A DNA stretch of 64,000 bases from Eilatimonas milleporae (GCF_003688555.1 NZ_REFR01000013.1:124001-188000); one strand, 5' to 3'; counted from the first letter of the stretch, positions 53,301-63,227 are shown. Translations and numbers: made by a program. Notes: generated from the letters alone by a model not told the origin.

Positions 53301-54487
53301 AGGGCTTCCGCCGTTTCCTTCGTCGGCGGCTCACCGGGGCGCATCACCTTGTAGATTTCCGCCAGCGCACCGTCGGTACTTTCCACCTTGTCGGCCTTCA
53401 ACGTGTCACGAACATAGGACCCGATGGTGACATCGTCGATTTCCAGCACCTTGATCTCGTCAAAGCCGACCTCGGACAGGGCGGTGATGACCTCTTCGGT
53501 GATTTCATCGCCGGCTTCCACATAAATGGCGCCGGTGGTCTCATTGATCATGTCCTCGGCGGCATATTTGCCGACCACCATCTCGTCCGGCAGCAACACG
53601 GCCTCAACACCGGACTTTTCCAGCTTGTTGGCAAGACGCGGAGTGATCTTTTTGCCCGCTTCCGAGACGACCTCGCCCGTATCGGCGTTGACCAGATCGA
53701 AGTCAGGGCGCTGACCGCGCCAGCTTTCCGCGCGGAAAGGCGCACGCCAACCGCCCGTGTCGCCCTGCGTGGCGCGGGTATAGGTCTGCGTATCGTAGAA
53801 ATACTGCAGAATATCCTCGCCGCTCATCCCCAGCGCATACAGCATGGTGGTAGCGGGCAGTTTGCGGCGGCGGTCGATCCGCACATTGACGATATCCTTG
53901 GCGTCGAACTCGAAATCCAGCCAGGAGCCGCGATAGGGAATGACCCGCGCGGCAAAAAGGAACTTGCCCGAGGAATGGGTCTTGCCGCGGTCATGGTCGA
54001 AAAACACACCGGGCGAGCGGTGCATCTGGCTGACGATCACGCGCTCGGTCCCGTTGATGACGAAGGTCCCGTTGTCCGTCATCAGCGGCAGGTCGCCCAT
54101 ATAGACATCCTGCTCCTTGATATCGAGGACGGACTTGGCTTCCGTCTCCGGATCGACCTCGAAAACGATCAGGCGCAGCGTCACACGCAGCGGCGCGGCA
54201 TAGGTCATGTCGCGCTGCTGGCATTCGTCCACGTCGAATTTCGGGTCTTCCAGCTCGTACTTCACATATTCAAGCGACGCGGTGCTGGAAAAGTCCTGGA
54301 TCGGAAAAACCGATTTCAGCACCTTTTCAAGGCCGGAGTCGAGACGCTCTTCCTCGGTGGCCCCGGGCTTGAAAAACTGGTCATAGGACTGGCGCTGAAC
54401 CTCGATCAGGTTCGGCATCCGGGTTACCTCCGAAATGCGCCCAAAATCCTTACGCACCCGTTTCCGACCGGTAAATGAAGTCGCCAT
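50378..54487 (-). CDS. rpoB: DNA-directed RNA polymerase beta subunit
   Basis: A 1,369-residue subunit from the ATG at 54487 ([18 protein letters not shown]); the frame extends to 54610 through intergenic DNA. The rifampicin-binding stretch reads [17 protein letters not shown], then [14 protein letters not shown], so the Asp, His and Ser residues most often mutated in resistance are in the sensitive state. The C-terminal clamp segment [23 protein letters not shown] is complete. Confidence 0.99.
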   Translation of the reverse strand: MATSFTGRKRVRKDFGRISEVTRMPNLIEVQRQSYDQFFKPGATEEERLDSGLEKVLKSVFPIQDFSSTASLEYVKYELEDPKFDVDECQQRDMTYAAPLRVTLRLIVFEVDPETEAKSVLDIKEQDVYMGDLPLMTDNGTFVINGTERVIVSQMHRSPGVFFDHDRGKTHSSGKFLFAARVIPYRGSWLDFEFDAKDIVNVRIDRRRKLPATTMLYALGMSGEDILQYFYDTQTYTRATQGDTGGWRAPFRAESWRGQRPDFDLVNADTGEVVSEAGKKITPRLANKLEKSGVEAVLLPDEMVVGKYAAEDMINETTGAIYVEAGDEITEEVITALSEVGFDEIKVLEIDDVTIGSYVRDTLKADKVESTDGALAEIYKVMRPGEPPTKETAEALFYGLFFDSERYDLSDVGRVKMNMRLNLDCDDSVGVLRKQDILQTVKTLVQLKDGRGEIDDIDHLGNRRVRSVGELMENQYRIGLLRMERAIRERMSSVDIDTVMPHDLINAKPVVASVREFFGSSQLSQFMDQTNPLSEITHKRRLSALGPGGLTRERAGFEVRDVHPTHYGRICPIETPEGPNIGLINSLATYAQVNKYGFIESPYRKVLDGTVSGDVVYLSAMEESKYTVAQANAPLTQENAFQNDLVSSRQAGEFVMSTRDNIELMDVSPKQLVSVAASLIPFLENDDANRALMGSNMQRQAVPLVKAEAPFVGTGMEKVVASDSGAAIAARRTGVVEQVDATRIVIRATEELDPGKSGVDIYTLQKFQRSNQNTCINQRPLVKVGDAIQKGDIICDGPSTDLGELALGRNALVAFMPWNGYNFEDSILISERIVKEDVFTSIHIEEFEVMARDTKLGPEEITRDIPNVGEEGLRNLDEAGIVYIGAEVHPGDILVGKITPKGESPMTPEEKLLRAIFGEKASDVRDTSLRLPPGVVGTVVEVRVFNRHGVDKDERALTIEREEIERLTKDREDERTILERNIYSRLQPLLMGRTVTAGTKEMKKGTVISDEGLGELKKLQWWDLAVDDDAAMADIEALRKQFDESRASLQRRFDEKIEKLQRGDELPPGVLKMVKVFVAVKRKLQPGDKMAGRHGNKGVISRIMPIEDMPHLEDGTPVDVVLNPLGVPSRMNVGQILETHLGWASRGLGRQIDEMLDAYRHGQDQLDSIRSKLKIVYGDDQYEREVADLDDRQIVELAGNLRNGIPMGTPVFDGATEVDICAMLEEAGLDGSGQVNLFDGRTGEQFDRKVTVGYIYMLKLHHLVDDKIHARSIGPYSLVTQQPLGGKAQFGGQRFGEMEVWALQAYGAAYTLQEMLTVKSDDVAGRTKVYEAIVKGDDTFEAGIPESFNVLVKEMRSLGLNVELITGSD

Positions 54488-54561
54488 GCTTCGCCCTCGT
54501 TTGTCTGTTGGCAGGCGCCAGCCAGGGTGTTCCCCGCCCCGGCGTCTTCTGCCGCGCTTAA

Positions 54562-54693
54562 AGACCTTGGGCACCACGCCCGAAAGGTCTGAAAATCTTA
54601 TGTCCGGCACGCCTCGCGCCGGGGATGAACCGCCTTTTTACCGCCCCGCCGCTCCTAGGACGCCGAAAGGCCGGACGCGTATACACGCGTCCG
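54562..54693 (-). promoter_or_regulatory. Two hairpins in the rplL-rpoB gap
   Basis: The 235-nt gap holds a 9-bp perfect stem with a 4-nt ATAC loop at 54672-54693 (arms CGGACGCGT and ACGCGTCCG), and a second stem-loop at 54562-54590 (AGACCTT/AAGGTCT, with an inner GGGC/GCCC). In E. coli this gap carries an attenuator and an RNase III site that set the ratio of L7/L12 to RNA polymerase. A similar role is likely but unproven. Confidence 0.55.
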
Positions 54694-54722
54694 ACCCCAC
54701 GGATAACGCTGGCTCAAGCAGA

Positions 54723-55103
54723 TTACTTGAGCTCGACTTTCGCGCCGGCCTCTTCGAGCTTTTTCTTCAGCTCTTCGGCTTCGTCTTTCGAGACGGCTTC
54801 TTTAACCGGCTTCGGTGCGCCTTCGACCAGGTCCTTGGCTTCCTTCAGGCCCAGGCCGGTGATGGCGCGCACTTCTTTAATCACGTTGATTTTCTTGGCA
54901 CCGGCTTCGGCGAGAATAACGTCGAATTCGGTTTTCTCTTCAGCCGCACCGGCATCGCCGCCGGCAGCGCCGCCAGCAGCCGCGACCGCAACCGGTGCAG
55001 CGGCGGACACGCCCCATTTTTCTTCCAGCAGTTTGGACAGTTCAGCAGCTTCCAGAACGGTCAGGCTGGACAGTTCGTCAACAAGCTTTTCAAGATCAGC
55101 CAT
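54723..55103 (-). CDS. rplL: 50S ribosomal protein L7/L12
   Basis: A 126-residue stalk protein from the ATG at 55103 ([30 protein letters not shown]). It has a dimerising N-terminal domain, an Ala/Gly-rich hinge (about residues 35-58), and a C-terminal domain [23 protein letters not shown], ending KVELK. It follows rplJ by 160 nt. Confidence 0.98.
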   Translation of the reverse strand: MADLEKLVDELSSLTVLEAAELSKLLEEKWGVSAAAPVAVAAAGGAAGGDAGAAEEKTEFDVILAEAGAKKINVIKEVRAITGLGLKEAKDLVEGAPKPVKEAVSKDEAEELKKKLEEAGAKVELK

Positions 55104-55263
55104 TGGGTATACTCCAATCATTCAGTCGGTTTCCAAAACCCTGTCGGCGGGACGGCGGCACAGTCTTGTGTCACGCGGCTTGCCCCATATGCCTTCCGGG
55201 ATCGTTTTCTGCCGGGGCGGCCATGGCCGCCCAAGCCTGCGCGCTTGGCCTTTTCAAAAGGCC

Positions 55264-55779
55264 TCAGGCTGCGTCCTTGGACCCATAGGCACCAAATACA
55301 CGGGCCAGCTGACCGGCGGGGGCTTGTGTCACCGACGCCAGTTTCTGGGCCGGGGCCTGAATCAGGCCGACAAGCTTTCCGCGCAGTTCATCGAGCGACG
55401 GCAGTTCGGCCAGGGCTTTGACAGCGGCAATGTCCAACACCGTCTCGTCCATACCGCCGCCAAGGATACGAAGCTTCTCGTTTTCCTTGGCAAACTTGGA
55501 GAGGGCTTTCGGTGCCGAAATGGCGTCGTCCCCGTAACCGATGGCCGTCGGACCGCTGAACAGGTCCGAAATGCCTTCGTATTTGGTTCCTTTGAGTGCA
55601 AGACGAGTCAGCCGGTTCTTGGTCACTTTGAAGCCGGCGCCCGCCTCGCGGACACGCGTGCGCAGGTCGGTAATCTCGGCAACGCTCAAACCGTCATAGT
55701 GAACCACCACAACGGACGACGCGCCCGAGAACACCTCATGCAACGACGCAACCAGCTCCTGCTTCTCGGCTCTTTCCAA
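55264..55779 (-). CDS. rplJ: 50S ribosomal protein L10
   Basis: A 171-residue stalk base that binds L7/L12 dimers; in E. coli the L10-L12 complex represses its own mRNA leader. It starts MERAEKQELVASLHEVF, then SVVVVHYDGLSVAEITDLR and KVTKNRLTRLALKGTKYE. The C-terminal helix is long and ends GSKDAA. A 420-nt leader precedes it. Confidence 0.97.
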   Translation of the reverse strand: MERAEKQELVASLHEVFSGASSVVVVHYDGLSVAEITDLRTRVREAGAGFKVTKNRLTRLALKGTKYEGISDLFSGPTAIGYGDDAISAPKALSKFAKENEKLRILGGGMDETVLDIAAVKALAELPSLDELRGKLVGLIQAPAQKLASVTQAPAGQLARVFGAYGSKDAA

Positions 55780-56199
55780 TTCTCGTCTCCATTATGAAAC
55801 GCGTCCGCCCTTAAGTATCAGGCATGGCGTTTCGCCTTGTTTGAGCCAGACGGCGCGGCGCTCAACACGGTCGAGTATGCTTTGCCGTCTCCCCTGTCCG
55901 GGGTCGCAGGACAGGCAGCGCCCATCCCTTGGAAACCGCGAGTTGGCCATACCGCACCATTTTGCGGCAAAACCTTTCCTTACCCCGTCTCATGCAGGCC
56001 CGGCGGGTCGCGACTTCCGCCTTCAGCTTAGGCACCGGCCTCTGTGGGGAATATCCCCTGTCATCCGGCACACCTGCAATCTTGGACAGTTCTCTTTACA
56101 CATCCGGGCAAAACATCCGCCCGGATCCCCGGACCGCACACCGCCTTGCAGGCAACCTGCGGTCCAAAGCCTTCAATCCCTTAGCTGTCGCCCAGGCCC
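55780..56199. other. Long rplA-rplJ intergenic leader
   Basis: About 420 bases with no credible gene between rplA and rplJ. Its position matches the L10-L12 autoregulatory leader of other bacteria, and several GC-rich inverted segments could fold. I could not identify the conserved L10-binding structure with certainty or a convincing promoter. The rplA-proximal end carries part of a 19-bp tandem duplication. Confidence 0.5.
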
Positions 56200-56215
56200 T
56201 TAGCTGTCGCCCAGG
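56178..56215 (-). repeat. 19-bp tandem duplication at the rplA stop codon
   Basis: The unit cccttagctgtcgcccagg (plus-strand reading) occurs at 56178-56196 and 56197-56215. The second copy includes the last codons and stop of rplA, so the first is a duplicate placed just after the stop. The protein is unaffected because the original stop is kept. Confidence 0.92.
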
Positions 56216-56898
56216 GTCGATGAGTCGATTTTCAGGCCCGGCCCCATCGACGACGACATGGCGACGCGCTTGACATAGGTGCCCTTGGCCCCGGTCGGCT
56301 TCGCCTTGATGATCGCACCGATAAAGGCCTGCGCATTTTCGATGATTTTTGCCTCGTCAAAGCTGGCCTTGCCGACACCGCCATGAACGATCCCGGCCTT
56401 TTCAACGCGGAATTCCACCTGGCCGGCCTTGGCTGCCTCGACAGCGCCCTTCACGTCCATCGTCACAGTGCCCAGTTTCGGGTTCGGCATCAGGCCCTTG
56501 GGACCCAACACCTTACCCAGACGACCGACAACACCCATCATGTCGGGCGTGGCGATGCAACGCTCAAAATTGATCTCGCCCTTCTGGATCGTCTCCATCA
56601 GGTCTTCCGCACCCACGATATCGGCGCCGGCTTCCTTCGCCTCATCGGCTTTCGGCCCCTTGGCAAACACAGCCACACGCACCGACTTGCCGCTACCATG
56701 CGGCAGGGCGACCACACCGCGCACCATCTGGTCGGCGTGGCGGGGGTCGACACCCAGGTTCATCGACACCTCAATGGTTTCGTCGAACTTGGTCGCCGAG
56801 CGGGTTTTCAGTTCCTTGACCGCCTCTGCAACCGTGTAGAGCTTTTCGCGGTCCAGGCCTTCCCAAGCCTTTTTCATCCGTTTGGTCATGCGTGCCAC
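56200..56898 (-). CDS. rplA: 50S ribosomal protein L1
   Basis: A 232-residue stalk protein, the translational repressor of the L11 operon in E. coli. I chose the GTG at 56898 because GGAGG lies 7 nt upstream; a TTG at 56904 would overlap rpl[50 protein letters not shown] and [24 protein letters not shown] are conserved. Confidence 0.97.
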   Translation of the reverse strand: MARMTKRMKKAWEGLDREKLYTVAEAVKELKTRSATKFDETIEVSMNLGVDPRHADQMVRGVVALPHGSGKSVRVAVFAKGPKADEAKEAGADIVGAEDLMETIQKGEINFERCIATPDMMGVVGRLGKVLGPKGLMPNPKLGTVTMDVKGAVEAAKAGQVEFRVEKAGIVHGGVGKASFDEAKIIENAQAFIGAIIKAKPTGAKGTYVKRVAMSSSMGPGLKIDSSTLGDS

Positions 56899-56900
56899 GG

Positions 56901-57329
56901 TCAACCCTCCACTGTCAGGCCCATCGAGCGGGCGGATCCTTCAATGATCCGCATGGCCGCTTCGATGTCGTTGGCGTTCAGGTCTTTCATTTTTGCCTCG
57001 GCGATCTCCTTGACCTGATCGCGCGTGACGGAACCGGCAACGCTGCGGCCCGGCTCTTTCGAGCCCGACTTCAGCTTGGCGGCCTTTTTGAGATAGAAGC
57101 TCGCCGGCGGCGTCTTGATCTCAAAGGTGAAAGACCGGTCGGCATAAACCGTAATAATCGTCGGGCACGGCATGCCCGCTTCCATACCCTGCGTCTTGGC
57201 GTTGAACGCCTTGCAGAATTCCATGATATTGATACCGCGCTGACCAAGCGCCGGCCCGATCGGGGGCGACGGGTTTGCCTGACCAGCCGGCACCTGAAGC
57301 TTCAGATAACCGTCAATCTTCTTTGCCAT
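56901..57329 (-). CDS. rplK: 50S ribosomal protein L11
   Basis: A 142-residue GTPase-centre protein from the ATG at 57329 ([20 protein letters not shown]). [22 protein letters not shown] and the C-terminal [17 protein letters not shown] are typical. It is 146 nt after nusG. Confidence 0.98.
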   Translation of the reverse strand: MAKKIDGYLKLQVPAGQANPSPPIGPALGQRGINIMEFCKAFNAKTQGMEAGMPCPTIITVYADRSFTFEIKTPPASFYLKKAAKLKSGSKEPGRSVAGSVTRDQVKEIAEAKMKDLNANDIEAAMRIIEGSARSMGLTVEG

Positions 57330-57475
57330 TTTCGTCCCTTTCAAACAGTGGCGAACCCTTTAACCCGGTTCGCAAGGGCGCGCGGTGCGGCCAATGGCGG
57401 GCCTCCCGCGCGGTTTTTCGGGGCACACCCCCGAAAGTCTCGTCCGCCCCGGACCGAAATCCGTCTGACCCGTGG

Positions 57476-58012
57476 TCAGCCGACCTTTTCGACCTGAGCG
57501 TATTCCAATTCCACCGGTGTGGCGCGGCCAAAGATGGACACGGACACTTTCAACCGCGCCTTGTCTTCGTCTACTTCCTCCACCGTGCCGTTGAAGGACG
57601 TGAACGGACCGTCGGTCACGCGCACTTCCTCGCCGATCTCGTACACCACATTGGGGCGCGGGCGCTCGACGCCTTCCTCAACCTGGTTGAGGATGCGGGC
57701 GGCTTCCGTCTCCGAGATCGGGCTCGGCTTGCCCTGGGGCCCCAGAAAACCGGTAACCTTCGGGTTGGCATTGACGAGGTGATAGGTATCGTCCGTCAAC
57801 ACCATCTTGATCAGCACATAGCCGGGGAAGAATTTCTTCTCGGCCTTGACTTTCTTGCCCTTGCGGACCTCGACAACCTCTTCTGTCGGCACGATCACCT
57901 GATCCACCAGCGCTTCGAGCCCCTGCTGCGTGGCCTGCTCCTCAATGGCGGCCGCAACCTTCTTCTCGAAGCCCGAATAGGCGTGAATGATGTACCAGCG
58001 TGGCGTGCTCAC
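57476..58012 (-). CDS. nusG: Transcription termination/antitermination factor NusG
   Basis: A 178-residue factor that binds RNA polymerase and links it to Rho or, through NusE (S10), to the ribosome. The NGN domain starts RWYIIHAYSGFEKKVA and contains KKFFPGYVLIKM; the KOW domain has VRVTDGPFTSFNGTVEEVD. It follows secE by 150 nt. Confidence 0.98.
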   Translation of the reverse strand: MSTPRWYIIHAYSGFEKKVAAAIEEQATQQGLEALVDQVIVPTEEVVEVRKGKKVKAEKKFFPGYVLIKMVLTDDTYHLVNANPKVTGFLGPQGKPSPISETEAARILNQVEEGVERPRPNVVYEIGEEVRVTDGPFTSFNGTVEEVDEDKARLKVSVSIFGRATPVELEYAQVEKVG

Positions 58013-58162
58013 AATTCTTACTCTCCAGGCGTCTTATACTCATCGGGCCCGTTTTCGGACGCATTCGGGAGAACGATTTGCCCCTTCCCGCGCATCAACA
58101 AAAACCGCCCAGCCATATTCTCTCGGCTCCGGCTGACCCGGACCCGCGACCGATACGATACG

Positions 58163-58372
58163 TCAGGCCTCCAGGCCCAAAATCCATTGAACCCCTGCAT
58201 TCAGAACGAAATCGACGCCAAGGAAAAACACAGCCATGATCATCACCATGATGAAAACCATGAGCGCCGTGGTCGATGTTTCCCGCGGTGTCGGCCACGT
58301 GACCTTTGCGCCTTCCTGACGCACTTGGCGTACAAATTCGCCCGGTGACACGCGCGATGAGGTCTTAGCCAT
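58163..58372 (-). CDS. secE: Protein translocase subunit SecE
   Basis: A 69-residue single-helix membrane protein, the short form typical of most bacteria. SPGEFVRQVRQEGAKVTWPTPRETS is the conserved amphipathic part, followed by one hydrophobic helix. It lies between tRNA-Trp and nusG and clamps SecY. Confidence 0.96.
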   Translation of the reverse strand: MAKTSSRVSPGEFVRQVRQEGAKVTWPTPRETSTTALMVFIMVMIMAVFFLGVDFVLNAGVQWILGLEA

Positions 58373-58590
58373 GGCTGCCGTCCCTTACAGTCGTTCTTTA
58401 TTATTATGGCCCGGCGCCAAACGCACGGCCCATACCGCCAAAAGCACTGCCGTCAGTGCCGAGTCGTCCCAATGCACCAGCCTGCCGGCCCGCCCCTGTG
58501 TCCCCAACACCATTCAGACAGCCCCGGTGGTCGGGGTGTCTCCATCGGGGCCTGCCGGTCCAAGGCACAGCCCTTCAGGTTCAAGACACG

Positions 58591-58666
58591 TGGCAGGGGT
58601 GGAGGGACTCGAACCCCCGGCACCCGGTTTTGGAGACCGGTGCTCTACCAACTGAGCTACACCCCT
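58591..58666 (-). tRNA. tRNA-Trp(CCA)
   Basis: On the minus strand the gene starts AGGGGTG at 58666, pairs with CACCCCT, then G and an encoded CCA at 58591-58593. The D-arm has TAGCTCAGTTGGTAGAGCA, the anticodon loop reads CTCCAAA with CCA, and the T-arm has GGTTCGAGTCC. Total 76 nt. It lies between tuf and secE, a frequent position for this tRNA. Confidence 0.97.
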
Positions 58667-58850
58667 AGGCCGCTCACGCGCATTCGCTTTCATGGCATCG
58701 GCCTGTGGCGAAGGCAGGGGTTTAGCCTCAGCCAGCGATGCTTTCAAGCTTTTTTTGCACCGCAGTCACACACGGCCACCGGCCCTGCGCGTTACGGCAC
58801 AAAAGGGTGGCGGACCCTAAAGCCCGCCACACAACACCCCGCTTCCGGGA

Positions 58851-60041
<1,191 letters not shown>

Positions 60042-60182
60042 CCGTCTTACCTTTGCAAAGCAACCACGCCCCGCCCTGAAGTCGACACGCCAGGGACAGG
60101 CGCCTTAAATGTGTTAAACCACCGGCGGCCGGAAACGGAATTCCGGACCCCCATGATGACGACGCCCGACGGGACGCGTATT

Positions 60183-60256
60183 TGGAGCGGGTGAAGGGAA
60201 TCGAACCCTCATCTTAAGCTTGGAAGGCTTCTGCTCTACCATTGAGCTACACCCGC
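60183..60256 (-). tRNA. tRNA-Gly(TCC)
   Basis: On the minus strand it starts GCGGGTG at 60256, pairs with CACCCGC, then T and an encoded CCA at 60183-60185. The anticodon loop CTTCCAA holds TCC. D-arm TAGCTCAATGGTAGAGCA and T-arm GGTTCGATTCC are canonical. Total 74 nt. Confidence 0.97.
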
Positions 60257-60361
60257 AGCACACTCAAACTCAACACCAAGCCGTTCCAACCGGACAGGCA
60301 ATTTCACCGAGGCAAAGCTGCCCGGACAAAACCCCGAACATACATCAGCGAAGTATCAAGG

Positions 60362-60446
60362 TGGTGGAGGGGGCAGGATTCGAACCTGCGAAGCCGAAGG
60401 CGTCAGATTTACAGTCTGATGGGTTTGACCGCTCCCCAACCCCTCC
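60362..60446 (-). tRNA. tRNA-Tyr(GTA)
   Basis: On the minus strand it starts GGAGGGG at 60446, pairs with CCCCTCC, then A and an encoded CCA at 60362-60364. The anticodon loop CTGTAAA holds GTA, and the variable arm is long as in class II tRNAs. Total 85 nt. It is the first gene of the tRNA-tuf-secE block. Confidence 0.97.
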
Positions 60447-60544
60447 ACCTATGTAACCGTGCGGCTTCCAGCGACCGGGACGGCATCATGGCCCCAACAT
60501 GAAAGCGACCGAGAGATACCTCCCGGTCCGCGCGGTGAAGCCGG

Positions 60545-60572
60545 AATATGCGCATATCATCGGACTTGTCAA
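60545..60572 (-). promoter_or_regulatory. Sigma-70-type promoter of the tRNA-Tyr/tRNA-Gly/tuf block
   Basis: A perfect TTGACA (60567-60572) is followed after 16 bp by CATATT (60545-60550, four of six matches). It lies about 100 nt upstream of tRNA-Tyr on the minus strand and probably drives the block to secE-nusG. Confidence 0.75.
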
Positions 60573-60693
60573 CAGTCCCGTCACACGGGTACAGCCTTTT
60601 TTACAGCGGCCCCGAACCGCGCAAAATCGGAAAGAGACGGACAGCCTGCGTATGAACATGACAGGCCTGGAGCAATAGTATGGAGAAGCCGGC

Positions 60694-61581
60694 ATGAAGA
60701 AGCCTGGTGCAAAAGCGTCGTCACGCACCGGCAAGCCCCCTCAGCGCCGCGGCAAACGTCGTACCGCCGGCGGCGGCGGAGCAGGCGGAAAAAGGCACGG
60801 CCTGTCCCCAGCGGCGCTGTCCCCGGGCGCGCCGGGCGCCTTTTTCCTCTACGGCCGCCATGCGGTCACGGCGGCACTCGGCAATATGACCCGTCCGTGC
60901 CGGCGGTTGATCGCCCGGGACGCCGCAGCCCTACAGGATACACTGGTCCGCAACCGGCCCGGCCTGACGGTCGATATCATCAGCGATATGTCTGTGTTCG
61001 AGGCCACGGTCGGACCCGGCACCCCCCATCAGGGCCTGATGCTGGAAGTGCAGCCGCTTCCCCAAATGGACCTGGCCGACGGGGCGCCGTCCCCGGGCGG
61101 TGTCCGGGGTGGAGATACGGCATATCCTCCGCGTCTGTTGATACTGGATCAGGTAACGGACCCGCAAAATGTCGGCGCGGCCCTGCGGGTGGCCGCCGGC
61201 CTGGGGGCGGCGGCGCTGATCACACAGGACCGGCACAGCCCGAAGGAAAGCGGGGCATTGGCAAGGGCGGCCGCCGGCGCCCTGGACACCCTGCCCTGGA
61301 TCCGCGTGACCAATGTGGCCGACAGCCTGAAAACACTGGGCGACATGGGCTATTGGTCCGTCGGCCTGACCGGCGCCGCCGATGCCGATATAGACACGCT
61401 GGACACCGGGCGACCGCTGGCCATTGTCATGGGCGCGGAAGGAACGGGACTGCGTCCCCGTGTCGCCGCATCCTGCGATTTTCTGGCCCGCATACCGATG
61501 AGCGGCAGGGTGGAAAGCCTGAATGTCAGCACCGCGGCAGCCATTGCCCTTTATGCCCTGCGCGCCGGCGACACGGCTTGA
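60694..61581 (+). CDS. rlmB: TrmH/SpoU-family RNA 2'-O-methyltransferase, RlmB-like
   Basis: A 295-residue enzyme expected to methylate a ribose in 23S rRNA (G2251 in E. coli) using S-adenosylmethionine. A basic, Gly-rich N-terminal stretch of about 45 residues precedes the substrate-binding domain (FFLYGRHAVTAAL). The SpoU knotted domain has LDQVTDPQNVGAALRVAA, IVMGAEGTGLR and IPMSGRVESLNVSTAAAIALY. GGAG upstream supports the ATG. It is divergent from tRNA-Tyr and convergent with the graspetide ligase, 7 nt between stops. Confidence 0.92.
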   Translation: MKKPGAKASSRTGKPPQRRGKRRTAGGGGAGGKRHGLSPAALSPGAPGAFFLYGRHAVTAALGNMTRPCRRLIARDAAALQDTLVRNRPGLTVDIISDMSVFEATVGPGTPHQGLMLEVQPLPQMDLADGAPSPGGVRGGDTAYPPRLLILDQVTDPQNVGAALRVAAGLGAAALITQDRHSPKESGALARAAAGALDTLPWIRVTNVADSLKTLGDMGYWSVGLTGAADADIDTLDTGRPLAIVMGAEGTGLRPRVAASCDFLARIPMSGRVESLNVSTAAAIALYALRAGDTA

Positions 61582-61588
61582 TCATTTT

Positions 61589-62692
61589 TCATAAGAAGCT
61601 GTTGAAGACCGTGCTTTCATATGCCGCCTTTTCCTCGGCGATACCCGCTTGCAGGCTGCTTTCAAAGTCGGTCATTTTCAGATCCAGGCCAGACCGGTCC
61701 AACTTGAATGACGTAACCGTTCCCCCATGCCCGAAAAACTGACACGCATAATCCAGCATCTTCAAATCGGGGCAGGCCTCTTCAAGGAAGAGAAACTGCC
61801 CGGCTTCGTTGATTTCCAGAAACATATGCTCACCGGCGGGCGTCACGATAAAGTCGAAGCAGCCGAAGACCAGCGCCATACGCTCCAAGAAAGCAAGGCA
61901 TTTTTTTGCGACATCTGCGGGCAGTTCATAAGGACTGACGGTAATGCCGTCATTCTGCACTGACCTCCAGTCAAGAACGGCAGAATTATGCCGCTCGATA
62001 CGAGCGGAGACCAGGTTTCGACCGAAAGCAACGGTGCGAACATCGAAAGCATTCGGCACGCGCGTCTGAATGATCGCCGGGCTTGCCTTCATTGCGTCTT
62101 CATCCTCAAAGTCTTTGGCGGAAAAAGACGCCGTGTAAAACATTTTATGGTGATTTTCGTCAGTTTTCCAACGAAGCGGATAGAAACTCTTCATGATGAG
62201 GCCGCTGCTATGACGCGCCTCAAACGCCCTGATGGCGTCAATGTCGTTACTGATGATTGTTTCAGGGAAGGCAAGCCCAACCGCTCTCGCCTGCTGCAAT
62301 TGCACGAGCTTGCTCAACGCGCGATAACGCGCGGCAGGTGGATTGACCCATTCGGAGGCACACTCACCAGCCAGACATAAAGCTTCGTAGAAACTACCCT
62401 GTTCTTTTTCGAACAGCTCTCGGCTGCGCGCGTCCGCAAAAGGAAGGTTGGGCGAAAACCTCGACCGGCGATACCAGATACGATCAAAGTCACCGATTTT
62501 GAAAGCAGAATCCTTGTTTGAAAGCGTCAGCGAAAGGTCCACAGAAGGGCCGATTTCAGCACTGGCCGGATGGGCAATAAACAATTCACTGGTCATCCAG
62601 CTTGTTACACTGTGGCCCAAGGTACGCATGGCCTGAGCCGTCATGATGGCATGTCCATCCTGCGGCGCTGTCAAAACAAGAAATTTTACCAT
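61589..62692 (-). CDS. MvdD/MdnC-like ATP-grasp ligase (graspetide maturase)
   Basis: A 367-residue ATP-grasp ligase of the microviridin/graspetide type, which joins Asp or Glu side chains of a precursor peptide to Ser/Thr (ester) or Lys (amide). Matches to the MvdD pattern that I recall from cyanobacteria are RIWYRRSRF (residues 72-79), DVRTVAFG (217-224), the conserved DWR (241-243) with PYELP after it, FDFIVTP (279-285), and the metal-binding LEINEAGQF (292-300). Length and domain order (N-terminal pre-ATP-grasp region, then ATP-grasp) fit. It starts 74 nt after a 50-residue precursor gene and has no obvious Shine-Dalgarno sequence. Neither a transporter nor an acetyltransferase gene is adjacent. 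GC is lower than its neighbours, suggesting transfer. Confidence 0.88.
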   Translation of the reverse strand: MVKFLVLTAPQDGHAIMTAQAMRTLGHSVTSWMTSELFIAHPASAEIGPSVDLSLTLSNKDSAFKIGDFDRIWYRRSRFSPNLPFADARSRELFEKEQGSFYEALCLAGECASEWVNPPAARYRALSKLVQLQQARAVGLAFPETIISNDIDAIRAFEARHSSGLIMKSFYPLRWKTDENHHKMFYTASFSAKDFEDEDAMKASPAIIQTRVPNAFDVRTVAFGRNLVSARIERHNSAVLDWRSVQNDGITVSPYELPADVAKKCLAFLERMALVFGCFDFIVTPAGEHMFLEINEAGQFLFLEEACPDLKMLDYACQFFGHGGTVTSFKLDRSGLDLKMTDFESSLQAGIAEEKAAYESTVFNSFL

Positions 62693-62712
62693 ATGGGTCG
62701 TTCAAATTGGGA

Positions 62713-62737
62713 AGCTGTGCCCGGTTAGGGCACAGCT
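62713..62737 (-). promoter_or_regulatory. Hairpin between precursor and ligase genes
   Basis: A 10-bp perfect stem (AGCTGTGCCC / GGGCACAGCT) with a 5-nt loop lies in the 74-nt gap between the precursor stop and the ligase start. On the minus strand it is followed by TCCCAATTTG, not a true T-run. It could stabilise the precursor mRNA or attenuate ligase expression, so that more peptide than enzyme is made (inference). Confidence 0.65.
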
Positions 62738-62766
62738 CCAATCACTTGATTATTGATGAAGACAAA

Positions 62767-62919
62767 TCAGACGTCATCCTGAAGGCAGCCGGGAAGGGTT
62801 GCCCCCGTCCCCATTCCACCTTGATTCTGTGAACAGCCACCCGTTACTTTTTCCTGCTCTTCAACCTTGAGCTCACGCGCCAGTTCGAACTGAGGCGGCT
62901 TTTTTTGCTGCTTTTTCAT
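62767..62919 (-). CDS. Graspetide-type precursor peptide with double-glycine leader
   Basis: A 50-residue peptide from an ATG at 62919 with GGGAG 8 nt upstream; an upstream frame to 62955 is less likely. The leader is basic then amphipathic (KKPPQFELARELKVEEQEK) and ends V-T-G-G at residues 25-28, a typical cleavage site for C39-type peptidase export. The 22-residue core has two Cys (29 and 45), Ser30, Thr38, Thr41, and a C-terminal Asp48-Asp49. The T-x-x-T spacing before D-D offers donors and acceptors for omega-ester rings. The MvdD-like ligase follows directly. The core does not match the microviridin TxKxPSD motif. Confidence 0.8.
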   Translation of the reverse strand: MKKQQKKPPQFELARELKVEEQEKVTGGCSQNQGGMGTGATLPGCLQDDV

Positions 62920-62964
62920 AATGGAATCTCCCAATTGAACAATGCCAACAACCATGGCAGGTTG

Positions 62965-62992
62965 ATAATAAACCGTGGCCTTAATAAAGCAA
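62965..62992 (-). promoter_or_regulatory. Candidate promoter of the graspetide genes
   Basis: On the minus strand TTGCTT (62987-62992) and TATTAT (62965-62970, five of six matches) are 16 bp apart, about 45 nt upstream of the precursor ATG, within an AT-rich stretch. The -35 box is weak (three of six matches). Confidence 0.5.
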
Positions 62993-63227
62993 TCAGAAAT
63001 ATAAAAAATCTCTTTTAAATTGATAATTTGTTGTAACCGTCTTTACGGTTAAAGCCGTCTGGAGCGTGCCGGCCTTGGCTAGCGACCGGCACAGCCGCCC
63101 AGCGCAAAAACACCCTTTTGCAAGCCTGTCACGGCCATGCATTGACGGTAACCCTCAAAGTCGGGGGCCTCATGCTGCCCGGCGATAAACGGTTTTTAAA
63201 ATGCTTTAGAAGGACGGTTCCAAGGCA

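Noticed and set aside
46126-54478. Open frames of 1,339 and 1,421 codons on the plus strand opposite rpoC and rpoB
   Set aside because: They mirror highly conserved RpoC and RpoB, are rich in His, Gln, Arg and Gly as expected of antisense frames in GC-rich DNA, and contain no recognisable domain.
62448-62636. Second precursor peptide near the graspetide ligase
   Set aside because: The short plus-strand frame is antisense to the ligase, has no leader-like or double-glycine pattern, and has no ribosome-binding site.
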